Origin: an uncultured Dorea sp.
GTDB lineage: Bacteria > Bacillota > Clostridia > Lachnospirales > Lachnospiraceae
Assembly (NCBI GenBank): GCA_910584265.1
Contig: CAJTZE010000007.1
Coordinates: forward strand, 21,105-85,104
DNA: 64,000 nucleotides
Direction: 5' to 3'
Shown here: positions 24,160-31,814 of the stretch, one piece after another
How the letters are laid out: the number at the start of each line of letters is the position of its first letter
How positions within the stretch are numbered: position 1 is the first letter of the stretch
The notes under the pieces: model-generated
Database searches by the model: none
The model's input: the letters and a program-made list of their open reading frames with translations, nothing else
What the model was told of the DNA's origin: nothing
Translations under genes and position numbers: made by a program

Positions 24160-24897
24160 TCAGACGTATTTTACCATTTCCCGTTTTAATCTCTGCATAA
24201 TTTTTTTCTCCAGACGGGAAATATACGACTGTGAAATCCCCAGTATATCCGCCACCTCCTTCTGTGTTTTCTCTTCCCCGTCCTGCGTCCCGATCCCAAA
24301 ACGCATGCGGACAATCATCTGCTCCCTTCCGGACAGTCTTCCCAGCGCTTTGATCAGTACCTTTCTCTCCGCCTCGCTCTCCAGATCCCGGTATATGGTA
24401 TCCTCATCTGTTCCCAGAATATCCGACAGCAGCAGCTCGTTGCCGTCCCAGTCCACATTCAGCGGTTCATCAATGGACACCTCCAGCTTTGTTTTATTAT
24501 TTCTCCGCAGATACATAAGGATTTCATTCTCAATACAGCGGGAGGCATAGGTGGCAAGCTTGATCTTTTTCTGCGGGTTAAAGGTATTGATCGCCTTGAT
24601 CAGTCCGATAGTTCCTATGGAAATCAAATCCTCCACTCCGATTCCTGTATTATCAAACTTTTTCGCTATGTATACCACAAGCCTCAAATTGTGCTCAATC
24701 AATATTTTCTTGGCTTTCTGATCTGCCTCAGTGCCGATCCCGGCAATTGCCTCCGCTTCTTCGTCGGCATTTAAAGGCGGAGGAAGGATATCTGCTCCTC
24801 CAATATAGTAAACATCCCTTGTATCAGGAAATAAGAATGTCCTGACATTTGGAATCATCTTCCATCTCCATTTACCAGGTACTGCTAAATTCATCAT
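24160..24897 (-). CDS. sigE: RNA polymerase sporulation sigma factor SigE (pro-form)
   Basis: SigE directs early mother-cell transcription. The 245-aa product has an N-terminal pro-sequence (about 30 residues, MMNLAVPGKWRWKMIPNVRT and on) that the SpoIIGA protease removes. Next comes YYIGGADILPPPL, the conserved SigE start. Region 2 is NLRLVVYIAKKFDNTGIGVE, DLISIGTIGLIKAINTF and KLATYASRCIENEILMYLRR. Region 4 has the HTH EKTQKEVADILGISQSYISR. The frame opens at 24918, but ATG 24897 has AGGAGG 9 nt upstream and is preferred. spoIIGA is immediately upstream, forming the classic spoIIG operon. Confidence 0.97.
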   Translation of the reverse strand: MMNLAVPGKWRWKMIPNVRTFLFPDTRDVYYIGGADILPPPLNADEEAEAIAGIGTEADQKAKKILIEHNLRLVVYIAKKFDNTGIGVEDLISIGTIGLIKAINTFNPQKKIKLATYASRCIENEILMYLRRNNKTKLEVSIDEPLNVDWDGNELLLSDILGTDEDTIYRDLESEAERKVLIKALGRLSGREQMIVRMRFGIGTQDGEEKTQKEVADILGISQSYISRLEKKIMQRLKREMVKYV

Positions 24898-24914
24898 GCT
24901 TTTCGTCCTCCTGC

Positions 24915-25691
24915 TCATATATCTGGGTTTAATATCACATCATATCCATTTCCAAAAGAGGAGTCTTCACTGATTGCAATCATCGGCTGCTCTACCTGCT
25001 GTTCTTCTCTGCCGGCTATACAGATCCGGTCTATCGGCGCCACCGGGATCAGTCCATTTCCCTTCCCGATTGTCCGATAGGGAATATAACGGATTCCCTC
25101 CGGCATCCCCCTCCCAAAGAGCTTCTCTGCGAGCCTTCTGCTGATAATGCTGACTGCCTTTCCGCTGACCTCATCCTTCAAATGATTTCCTGTATCCATA
25201 ATGGCCTTGGCCTCACAGCTTTCTCCGTCAAGCTGCAGAATCACCAGACAATGCACCTCTCCAAAATGGAATAACAGAGCCAGCATTTTCAGTATGCCGG
25301 AAGCCAGATAGTAGCTTGCCATAGCCAGTGCAAAAAACAGGCTCCCTGCCTGCACATACTGGTTCAGGTATTCAAAAATCCCTCCCACAAGAAAACCGCT
25401 GATATAAATAGTGATCAGGGCCCGTAAAAATCCATCAGGGCTCCTGAGGGGGATTCCTGCTGCCAGCATAGCCGACGGTATCAGCACATAGAACAGTATG
25501 ACTTTGATAAACGTAAAAGGAATCCCGACGGCCGTCACAAGACAGGTAAGAAAAGCCCCCAGAAGGGCCCCCAGACAGATCCTCCCATAGGAGGAAGAAA
25601 TCCTTAATACCTTTTTTGTAACGAGGAGCAGTATGTAGTCCATCAGGAAGTTCACAAGAAACAATACGTCTATGTACAGTTCATAATACAC
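24915..25691 (-). CDS. spoIIGA: Sigma-E processing peptidase SpoIIGA
   Basis: This membrane aspartic protease cleaves pro-SigE after a forespore signal. The 258-aa protein has five N-terminal TM segments (residues 1-150, starting YYELYIDVLFLVNFLMDYIL) and a cytoplasmic protease domain with AIMDTGNHLKD, where the Asp of DTGN is catalytic. IPYRTIGKGNGLIPV and the C-terminal GYDVILNPDI are also conserved. GTG 25691 is the best start: AGAGGA lies just upstream and the conserved N-terminus begins there. The frame continues to 25742 without support. It forms the spoIIG operon with sigE, with the sigE SD overlapping its stop region. Confidence 0.96.
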   Translation of the reverse strand: MYYELYIDVLFLVNFLMDYILLLVTKKVLRISSSYGRICLGALLGAFLTCLVTAVGIPFTFIKVILFYVLIPSAMLAAGIPLRSPDGFLRALITIYISGFLVGGIFEYLNQYVQAGSLFFALAMASYYLASGILKMLALLFHFGEVHCLVILQLDGESCEAKAIMDTGNHLKDEVSGKAVSIISRRLAEKLFGRGMPEGIRYIPYRTIGKGNGLIPVAPIDRICIAGREEQQVEQPMIAISEDSSFGNGYDVILNPDI

Positions 25692-25780
25692 ATTCCGTCC
25701 TCTTTTCAATTTTCCTCCGGATGCCGGATCCAGAGCACACACAGGGTATGCAGCGCTGGTCTGTCATCCAGGCAAAACAT

Positions 25781-25846
25781 ATTATAGGGGATGGCCAATA
25801 AAGAATTTGTCAGATGATGTGGAGAAAAAAGCAGATTCTTTCGACA
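25781..25846 (-). promoter_or_regulatory. spoIIG promoter with long spacer and Spo0A box
   Basis: On the minus strand, -10 TATAAT (25781-25786) and -35 CTGACA (25808-25813) are 21 bp apart, far longer than normal. A perfect 0A-box core TGTCGAA lies at 25840-25846, 26 bp upstream of the -35. The B. subtilis spoIIG promoter likewise has an over-long (22-bp) spacer and is activated by phosphorylated Spo0A, so the architecture appears conserved. Confidence 0.75.
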
Positions 25847-25892
25847 GGCCTCGCAGTAGGTATCTCTGATGTGGATTTGATTACTGTGAGGA

Positions 25893-25925
25893 TATAATAT
25901 AGGGAACTTTGTTCCCTATATTATA
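25893..25925. repeat. Perfect 15-bp inverted repeat next to the ftsZ terminator
   Basis: TATAATATAGGGAAC (25893-25907) and GTTCCCTATATTATA (25911-25925) pair perfectly around TTT. It abuts the ftsZ terminator hairpin and lies upstream of the spoIIG promoter region. It may be a second-stage terminator or an insulator. Confidence 0.7.
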
Positions 25926-25953
25926 AAAGACACCGGGAAATTCCCGGTGTCTT
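25921..25953 (-). terminator. Terminator after ftsZ, end of the dcw cluster
   Basis: AAGACACCGGGAA (25927-25939) pairs perfectly with TTCCCGGTGTCTT (25941-25953). On the minus strand the stem runs into TTTATAA. It closes the division-gene operon. Confidence 0.85.
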
Positions 25954-25966
25954 GTGCTTAAATTAT

Positions 25967-27169
25967 CTATTTTTTAAAGAAATCTGGTATTTTGATGGAC
26001 TGTTCCTTTACCTTGGAAGCAGGCACCTTCGGAGCATCCAGAGTTGGAGCTGTTCCGCCTACGCTTCTTCTTGGAAGGGCTGCTGTCTGCCCTTTTAATC
26101 CTCCGCCAAGGTCTGTTCTCGGCGAATATACCGGCCTCTCATAGGAGGATGCAGGCGGAACCATGGTCTGGCGCTGTACTCCCTCTAATCTGGATTTCAG
26201 TTTAGAGGATGTGCCGCCCACATTATGTAGTCCCGTTGCGATCACAGTAATCGTTGCCTCGTCGGCTTTAGAGTCGTCATACATAGCACCGAAAATAATA
26301 TTCGCATCTTCGCCTGCCAGATCCTGTACAAATTCAGCGGCATCAGACGCATCCATCAGCGTAATATCGCCGGAAACGTTGATAATTACATGGGAAGCCC
26401 CTGCAATGGTTGTCTCAAGCAGCGGACTCTCAACTGCCTGCTTTACAGCCTCCAGCGCCTTGTCATCTCCCCGGCCCTGGCCGATACCGATGTGGGCAAT
26501 GCCCTTATCCGTCATAACGGTCTGTACATCCGCAAAGTCAAGGTTGATCAGCGAAGGCACGTTGATCAAATCTGTGATGCCCTGAATACCCTGCTGTAAT
26601 ACTTCATCGGCCTTCTTCAGAGCCTCCGGCATGGTGGTTCTTCTGTCAACCACTTCAAGCAGCTTGTCATTTGGAATGACGATCAATGTATCTACACTCT
26701 CTTTTAATTTCTCAATTCCGCCAAGCGCGTTATTCATACGGGTCTTGGATTCAAAACGGAAAGGCTTGGTCACAACGCCTACCGTAAGGGCGCCCTGCTC
26801 CTTGGCAATACGCGCCACGACAGGGGTAGCGCCGGTTCCGGTTCCGCCTCCCATACCGCATGTAACAAATACCATATCAGCGCCCTTAAGAGCAGCGGAA
26901 ACCTCCTCTGCACTCTCCTCAGCCGCTTTCTCTCCAACCTCCGGCCTTGCTCCTGCCCCAAGTCCCTTCGTGATCTTATCCCCAATCTGCATTAGTGTCG
27001 GCGCCTTGCAGAGCTGAAGCGCCTGTTTATCTGTATTAATAGCTATAAATTCAACACCGGCAATCTGTTCGTCGATCATGCGGTTTACAGCGTTATTACC
27101 GCCTCCGCCGATACCTACAACAATTATTTTTGCCGCCGCTTCCGATTCGTTTGTCTTAATTTCCAGCAA
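25967..27169 (-). CDS. ftsZ: Cell division protein FtsZ
   Basis: FtsZ is the tubulin-like GTPase of the Z ring. The 400-aa protein has the glycine-rich start KIIVVGIGGGGNNAVNRMID, the GTP signature GGGTGTGA, the T7 loop NLDFADVQTVM, a Pro/Ser/Arg-rich linker (residues about 320-385) and the C-terminal partner-binding peptide IKIPDFFKK. TTG 27169 is taken as start: GAAGGAGG is 8 nt upstream and the product then begins MLEIKTNES. Longer frames reach 27211 without support. It is the last gene of the dcw operon; ftsA is not present upstream, as in many Clostridia. Confidence 0.97.
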   Translation of the reverse strand: MLEIKTNESEAAAKIIVVGIGGGGNNAVNRMIDEQIAGVEFIAINTDKQALQLCKAPTLMQIGDKITKGLGAGARPEVGEKAAEESAEEVSAALKGADMVFVTCGMGGGTGTGATPVVARIAKEQGALTVGVVTKPFRFESKTRMNNALGGIEKLKESVDTLIVIPNDKLLEVVDRRTTMPEALKKADEVLQQGIQGITDLINVPSLINLDFADVQTVMTDKGIAHIGIGQGRGDDKALEAVKQAVESPLLETTIAGASHVIINVSGDITLMDASDAAEFVQDLAGEDANIIFGAMYDDSKADEATITVIATGLHNVGGTSSKLKSRLEGVQRQTMVPPASSYERPVYSPRTDLGGGLKGQTAALPRRSVGGTAPTLDAPKVPASKVKEQSIKIPDFFKK

Positions 27170-27376
27170 GGGTTTCTCCTCCTTCGTCATCCTTATAATA
27201 TAAATATACATCCCTTATCGTCCATGTTTGGTAGACGAAACATACACAGACTTTGCCATATATATACTATAATATAAGCTTTTACGCAAAATATCAATAG
27301 GTATTTGGCGTTTTTAGTAACCTTTTCTTATTTTTTATCTCAATGTTCATCATCTTTGCAGTTCTCACTGTCATTT

Positions 27377-28276
27377 TTAGTAATCCCCGCCATAATCATC
27401 ACCGGAATAGTCATCGTCCCCCGAATCATCCTCGTCAGAATAGTCATCATCCCCTGAATCATCCTCGGAGCCGTAATCGTCATCCCAAGAATCATCCCCG
27501 CTGTCACCGGAGGTATCCGATCCGTCCTGCCCGCCGTCATCCTCCGGCAGATCTGCAGTAAATGCTATAGCATTGGACTCATCCTCAAAGTATCGCAGAT
27601 TAAGCGTCCCTGCCCTGCCTTCTAATTTTGCCAGGATCGGCGTGATCTGTGCCATCTTCTCGGTAGTAACATCCATTCCCAGCACCACCCGGACACTGCC
27701 GAAATAAAGCTCGATCCCGTCCTCCGCACACAAGATCCTATCCGGCGCCAGATTATAGTTCTTCACCTCCTGCGCCACATCCAGGATCGCCTTCAGAAGC
27801 TCCTCATCCTTGATTGCCAGCCGCTTATAAAGCTTTGTCTCTCCGGCAGACACTCCCTCAATACCGGGTATCCCCTCTCTCATCTCCCGGCTTTTAAACA
27901 CCACAGTTCCCGTTTTATCAAAAAACGTGTAATTCTCTTCTTCCGTGATATAGCCGATAATCGGCTTCTCCTTTACCGTAACCCTTACCGTCCACGGATT
28001 CTTAAGTCCTATCCTTATGGAAGTAAGGCTCTTCGGCACCTCATGCTCCATGAAGCGGTATTTGATGAGCAGGTACAGTGAATTGACTGAATACTTATCC
28101 TTCTGCACCGATTCAAGAATTACCTTATCCTCCGTATAATCATTGCCCTTAATCTCTATCCCCTGTACGTAGAATAAAAGGAATACCGTTGCTGCAATAA
28201 TTGCAATGCCTAGTATAATTACAATCAGCGCATACAGTCTGTGGCTCTTCCTTCTCCTTTTCCTTCGTCTTGCCAT
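27377..28276 (-). CDS. ftsQ: Cell division protein FtsQ/DivIB with acidic repeat tail
   Basis: A 299-aa divisome protein. A basic cytoplasmic N-terminus MARRRKRRRKSHR and one TM helix (about 14-37) are followed by a POTRA domain (VQGIEIKGNDYTEDKVILES and on). The beta domain (ENYTFFDKTGTVVF, DRILCAEDGIELYFGSVRVV, LNLRYFEDESNAIAF) completes the conserved part. From residue about 247 the extracellular tail is Asp/Ser/Gly/Tyr only, with near-repeats of DSGDDDYS. Such a tail is not part of the family core. It lies between ftsW and ftsZ. No murG separates ftsW and ftsQ. Confidence 0.93.
   Translation of the reverse strand: MARRRKRRRKSHRLYALIVIILGIAIIAATVFLLFYVQGIEIKGNDYTEDKVILESVQKDKYSVNSLYLLIKYRFMEHEVPKSLTSIRIGLKNPWTVRVTVKEKPIIGYITEEENYTFFDKTGTVVFKSREMREGIPGIEGVSAGETKLYKRLAIKDEELLKAILDVAQEVKNYNLAPDRILCAEDGIELYFGSVRVVLGMDVTTEKMAQITPILAKLEGRAGTLNLRYFEDESNAIAFTADLPEDDGGQDGSDTSGDSGDDSWDDDYGSEDDSGDDDYSDEDDSGDDDYSGDDYGGDY
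27380..27500 (-). repeat. Short tandem coding repeats in the ftsQ tail
   Basis: Imperfect units coding for D-D-S-G-D-D-D-Y-S recur through the last 40 codons, with GATGATGACTATTC-like DNA blocks. In-frame gain or loss of units would change only the tail length. Confidence 0.7.
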
Positions 28277-28330
28277 CTATACTCCTCCTCAGCAGGCTCT
28301 CTGCCTGCACAGTTTCAACCCTTATCTTTA

Positions 28331-29413
28331 TTATTTTACCAAAGAAGACACGCTGAGTACAAGCCCCATTTCCAAAAGCAGGAACACGACCGAGGTTCCC
28401 CCGTAGCTGATAAACGGCAGCGTAATGCCTGTATTCGGTATTGTATTTGTAACAACTGCGATATTTAATATCACCTGTATCATCATATGTGCCATAGCTC
28501 CCGATGCGATCAGCGCGCCGAACAGATCCGCAGCATGGGTTGCTATAACGAAAAAACGCCAGATCAGGATCAAAAATAATATCAGAATAAACCCCGCTCC
28601 AAACAGCCCCAGCTCCTCACATACAATGGAAAAAATCATATCATTCTGCGCCTCCGGCACGAAGCCCAGCTTCTGTACACTCTTCCCCAGCCCTCTTCCA
28701 AACAGGCCGCCGGAGCCTATTGCATATAATCCCTGCAGGGTCTGGTAGCCCTTTTCAAATTTCTCCGGATCCCTCCAGATTTCAAGCCGTTCCAGCCGGT
28801 AACTCTCCAGCGCCAGAAAGATTCCCATGAATCCGCAGCCAAGCACTCCCATCCAGATAAACTGCGCGTATTTCGGGCTTGCCACAAAAATCAATATTAC
28901 TCCGATTCCCAGAATAATGATCGCAGTGCTCAAGTTACTTGCCCCCACCAGTCCCACAATAGGAAGGATACTGACCATAATCTTAAACATGGTCCGTATA
29001 TTTCCCATTGTTTTTACATTCTTGGTGACCAGATAAGCCAGAAACAATATCACCGCCACCTTGGCAAACTCAGAGGGCTGAAATGAAAAAGGCCCCAAAG
29101 ACAGCCATCTTTTGGACCCGTTATATTCATCTCCGAACAGCATGACTGCAACAGACAAAAGAATTGCCGCCACATATCCAAGAACCGCAAACTTCCTCCA
29201 GATATGATAGTCCATACCCGCCATCACAAACATGGCCGCAATACCCAGCAGTGTGGCAAACAGCTGCTTCTTCAAATAGTAAAAGGAATCGTGAAACTTC
29301 ACCTCTCCGTTGTATGCACTGGTACTGTATAGAATCACAAGCCCCATTATCATAAGTAAAAACAGCGCTGCAAGAAGCGTATAATCATATTTTTTCTTTT
29401 TTGAATCCGGCAC
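28331..29413 (-). CDS. ftsW: Peptidoglycan glycosyltransferase FtsW (SEDS family)
   Basis: A 360-aa SEDS polymerase that builds septal glycan strands with its partner PBP. About ten TM helices are present. Signatures are FQPSEFAKVAVILFLA (with the catalytic-loop Glu region), GYQTLQGLYAIGSGGLFGRG and the C-terminal NTGITLPFISYGGTSVVFLL. The cytosolic N-terminus MPDSKKKKYDY is basic. Position between murD and ftsQ in the dcw cluster identifies it as the septal member, rather than the second SEDS gene at 39371. Confidence 0.95.
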   Translation of the reverse strand: MPDSKKKKYDYTLLAALFLLMIMGLVILYSTSAYNGEVKFHDSFYYLKKQLFATLLGIAAMFVMAGMDYHIWRKFAVLGYVAAILLSVAVMLFGDEYNGSKRWLSLGPFSFQPSEFAKVAVILFLAYLVTKNVKTMGNIRTMFKIMVSILPIVGLVGASNLSTAIIILGIGVILIFVASPKYAQFIWMGVLGCGFMGIFLALESYRLERLEIWRDPEKFEKGYQTLQGLYAIGSGGLFGRGLGKSVQKLGFVPEAQNDMIFSIVCEELGLFGAGFILILFLILIWRFFVIATHAADLFGALIASGAMAHMMIQVILNIAVVTNTIPNTGITLPFISYGGTSVVFLLLEMGLVLSVSSLVK

Positions 29414-29430
29414 CTTCGTCTGCCGCCTCC

Positions 29431-30783
29431 TTATAAGGAATTTACAATCTCTTTGAATTTATCGCCCCGTTCCTCATAATTCTTAAACATGCCCCAGCTT
29501 GCGCATGCCGGCGAGAGCAGTACCGCATCTCCGGGTTCCGCCAGCCTTGCGGCTGTAAGAACCGCTTCCTCAAATGTATCAAAAAGCATAACATCTGTAA
29601 ATCCGCACTGTTCTGCTTCCTCTGCAATCTTCTCCTTTGTCTGCCCGATCAATAACAGCTTCTTCACCCTGCCCTCAAAACTTTCAATCCACTCTTTGTA
29701 GGAAGACTGCTTATCGTAACCGCCCCCGATCAGATAGGCAGGCCGGATCATTGCCTGGATTCCCTTGATCGCGGCGTCCGGATTCGTGCCTTTTGAATCA
29801 TTATAATATGCAACTCCGTTTTTCTCAGCCACAAATTCAATCCTGTGCTCCACGCCGGCAAAATCCCGGACAGACTTCCTAATACTCTCCATGGGAACAC
29901 CGTAAACAGCCGCCATCGCCGCTGCCGCCATCACATTCTCATAGTTATGAGTTCCAAGCAGCTTTAATTCTTTCACATTACATAGCAGACATTCCTTGGG
30001 ATTCCGATAAATAATATTTCCTTCATCCAGATAAATACCTTTCTCTAGTTTACGCTGGCTGCTGAAATATAGAACCTGCCCGGTCAATGTTTTTCCGAAT
30101 TCCCGCAGGACCTCGTCCTCATAATTCAGCACACAGGTATCCTCCGGTCCCTGATTCACTGCCACATTCTTCTTCGCCTCTATGTAGGCCTCCATGGTAT
30201 GATGACGGTTCAGATGATCCGGCGTAATATTCAGAATCGCGGACACCCGCGCCCTGAAATCTACGATCGTCTCCAATTGAAAGCTGCTCATCTCCGCAAC
30301 GACAACAGAATCTTCTCTTGTCTCTTCCGCCACATTAGTGTAGGGAGTTCCAATATTTCCTACCACAAACACATTTTTCCCTGCATCCTTCATGATCTGC
30401 CCCAGAAGCGCCGTAGTTGTAGTCTTTCCATTGGTCCCCGTAATGGCGAGCACGTCCCCTCTGCCAAGCTCATAGGCAAGCTCCACCTCGCCGATAATCG
30501 GGATCTTCTTCTCTCTCATACGATTTACCACCGGAAGGTCTGTAGGCACGCCCGGGCTCATCACTACCAGATCCAGTTCATCCATAAGCTTTTCCGGAAA
30601 TTCTCCAAGTACGATCTTCGTCCTGCTTCCTTCCCGTATCTTTTCACGGATCGCTTCTTCCTCCAGTTTTTCATTGGCATCGTAGAGCGTAACAAAAGCT
30701 CCCTGTCCTTCCAAAATTCCTGCCGCACTGGTTCCGCTGATACCGGAGCCGAACACAAGAACCTTTTTTCCTGCTGCTTTCAT
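29431..30783 (-). CDS. murD: UDP-N-acetylmuramoylalanine-D-glutamate ligase MurD
   Basis: MurD adds D-Glu to UDP-MurNAc-L-Ala using ATP in the cytosol. The 450-aa protein has the N-terminal Rossmann-like UDP domain (GKKVLVFGSGISGTSAAGIL), ATP loop ITGTNGKTTTTALL, central-domain NITPDHLNRHHTMEAYIEAK, GVEHRIEFVAEKNGVAYYND and C-terminal YLIGGGYDK and LLSPACASWGMF. All are standard for MurD, and length is typical. It lies 17 bp upstream of ftsW and 14 bp downstream of mraY in the same operon. Confidence 0.97.
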   Translation of the reverse strand: MKAAGKKVLVFGSGISGTSAAGILEGQGAFVTLYDANEKLEEEAIREKIREGSRTKIVLGEFPEKLMDELDLVVMSPGVPTDLPVVNRMREKKIPIIGEVELAYELGRGDVLAITGTNGKTTTTALLGQIMKDAGKNVFVVGNIGTPYTNVAEETREDSVVVAEMSSFQLETIVDFRARVSAILNITPDHLNRHHTMEAYIEAKKNVAVNQGPEDTCVLNYEDEVLREFGKTLTGQVLYFSSQRKLEKGIYLDEGNIIYRNPKECLLCNVKELKLLGTHNYENVMAAAAMAAVYGVPMESIRKSVRDFAGVEHRIEFVAEKNGVAYYNDSKGTNPDAAIKGIQAMIRPAYLIGGGYDKQSSYKEWIESFEGRVKKLLLIGQTKEKIAEEAEQCGFTDVMLFDTFEEAVLTAARLAEPGDAVLLSPACASWGMFKNYEERGDKFKEIVNSL

Positions 30784-30797
30784 AATTTCCTCCTATA

Positions 30798-31754
30798 TTA
30801 CATAACCATCAGCGCAATCAGGCACAGTATTGTTGTTATAATAGAAAACACCGCAACGATCCTGGTTTCTGACCATCCGCACAGTTCAAAATGATGATGG
30901 ATCGGCGCCATTTTAAAGAATCTCTTACCGCCGGTCCTTTTAAAATAAGTTACCTGTATCATAACAGACAGCACTTCCACCAGATAAATCAGGCCCACGA
31001 TCAGTATAAACAGCGGCATCTGAAGCATATATGCCGTGGAAGCGACAAACCCTCCCAGCGCCAGGGATCCGGTATCCCCCATAAATACACTCGCCGGATA
31101 CACATTGAACAGCAGAAAGCCCAGCAGGGCTCCTACCACCGCACAGGTGGCAGGCTCAATCCCGCTCTTTGTACCAATGGCAACCACGGTAAAAAAGGTT
31201 GCTACTAATACGGTAACGCTGGACGCAAGGCCGTCCAGGCCATCCGTAAAATTCACGCCGTTCACTGTTCCGATCACTGCTACAAATAACAGCGGAATGG
31301 CAAACCAGCCCAAATCCAAATATTCCCCTCCGGTAAAGGGAATCAGCATCGTCAGCGGAATACCGGCCACCTTCACCAGATAAAACGCAAACACGGCAGT
31401 CACCACGATCTGCAGCGCCATTTTCTGCTTCGGAAATAAGCCGTCTGAACGTTTCATAACCACCTTCAGGTAATCGTCTAAGAATCCGATCAGCCCAAAT
31501 CCCAGCGTCACAAAAAGAACCGGAATGATCTGCGGGTTACTCCTGATATAAAATACAGATGTAATTACAATACTCAGCAGAATGATCACGCCGCCCATGG
31601 TAGGGGTCCCGGCTTTCTTCAAATGTTCTTTCACTCCCTCTTCCCGTTCAGTCTGTCCCATTTTCAGCTTCCGCAGAACAGGGATGATTACCGGCCCCAT
31701 AACGGCGCTGATCGCAAACGAGATAAGAACCGGCAGAAATATCCTATAATCCAT
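30798..31754 (-). CDS. mraY: Phospho-N-acetylmuramoyl-pentapeptide-transferase MraY
   Basis: MraY makes lipid I from UDP-MurNAc-pentapeptide and undecaprenyl phosphate at the membrane. The 318-aa protein has about ten TM helices. Family motifs are KKAGTPTMGGVIILLS, GFLDDYLKV (aspartates of the active site), NFTDGLDGLASSVT and PIHHHFELCGWSETRIV. ATG 31754 is chosen because GAGGTG lies 4 nt upstream; the longer frame to 31769 would place the SD inside the gene. Part of the dcw operon between the second PBP and murD. Confidence 0.97.
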   Translation of the reverse strand: MDYRIFLPVLISFAISAVMGPVIIPVLRKLKMGQTEREEGVKEHLKKAGTPTMGGVIILLSIVITSVFYIRSNPQIIPVLFVTLGFGLIGFLDDYLKVVMKRSDGLFPKQKMALQIVVTAVFAFYLVKVAGIPLTMLIPFTGGEYLDLGWFAIPLLFVAVIGTVNGVNFTDGLDGLASSVTVLVATFFTVVAIGTKSGIEPATCAVVGALLGFLLFNVYPASVFMGDTGSLALGGFVASTAYMLQMPLFILIVGLIYLVEVLSVMIQVTYFKRTGGKRFFKMAPIHHHFELCGWSETRIVAVFSIITTILCLIALMVM

Positions 31755-31814
31755 ATTACACCTCATCATTTCTTTTGTTATTTGCTCTCAATCTACAATA
31801 GTATACTGCATTTC

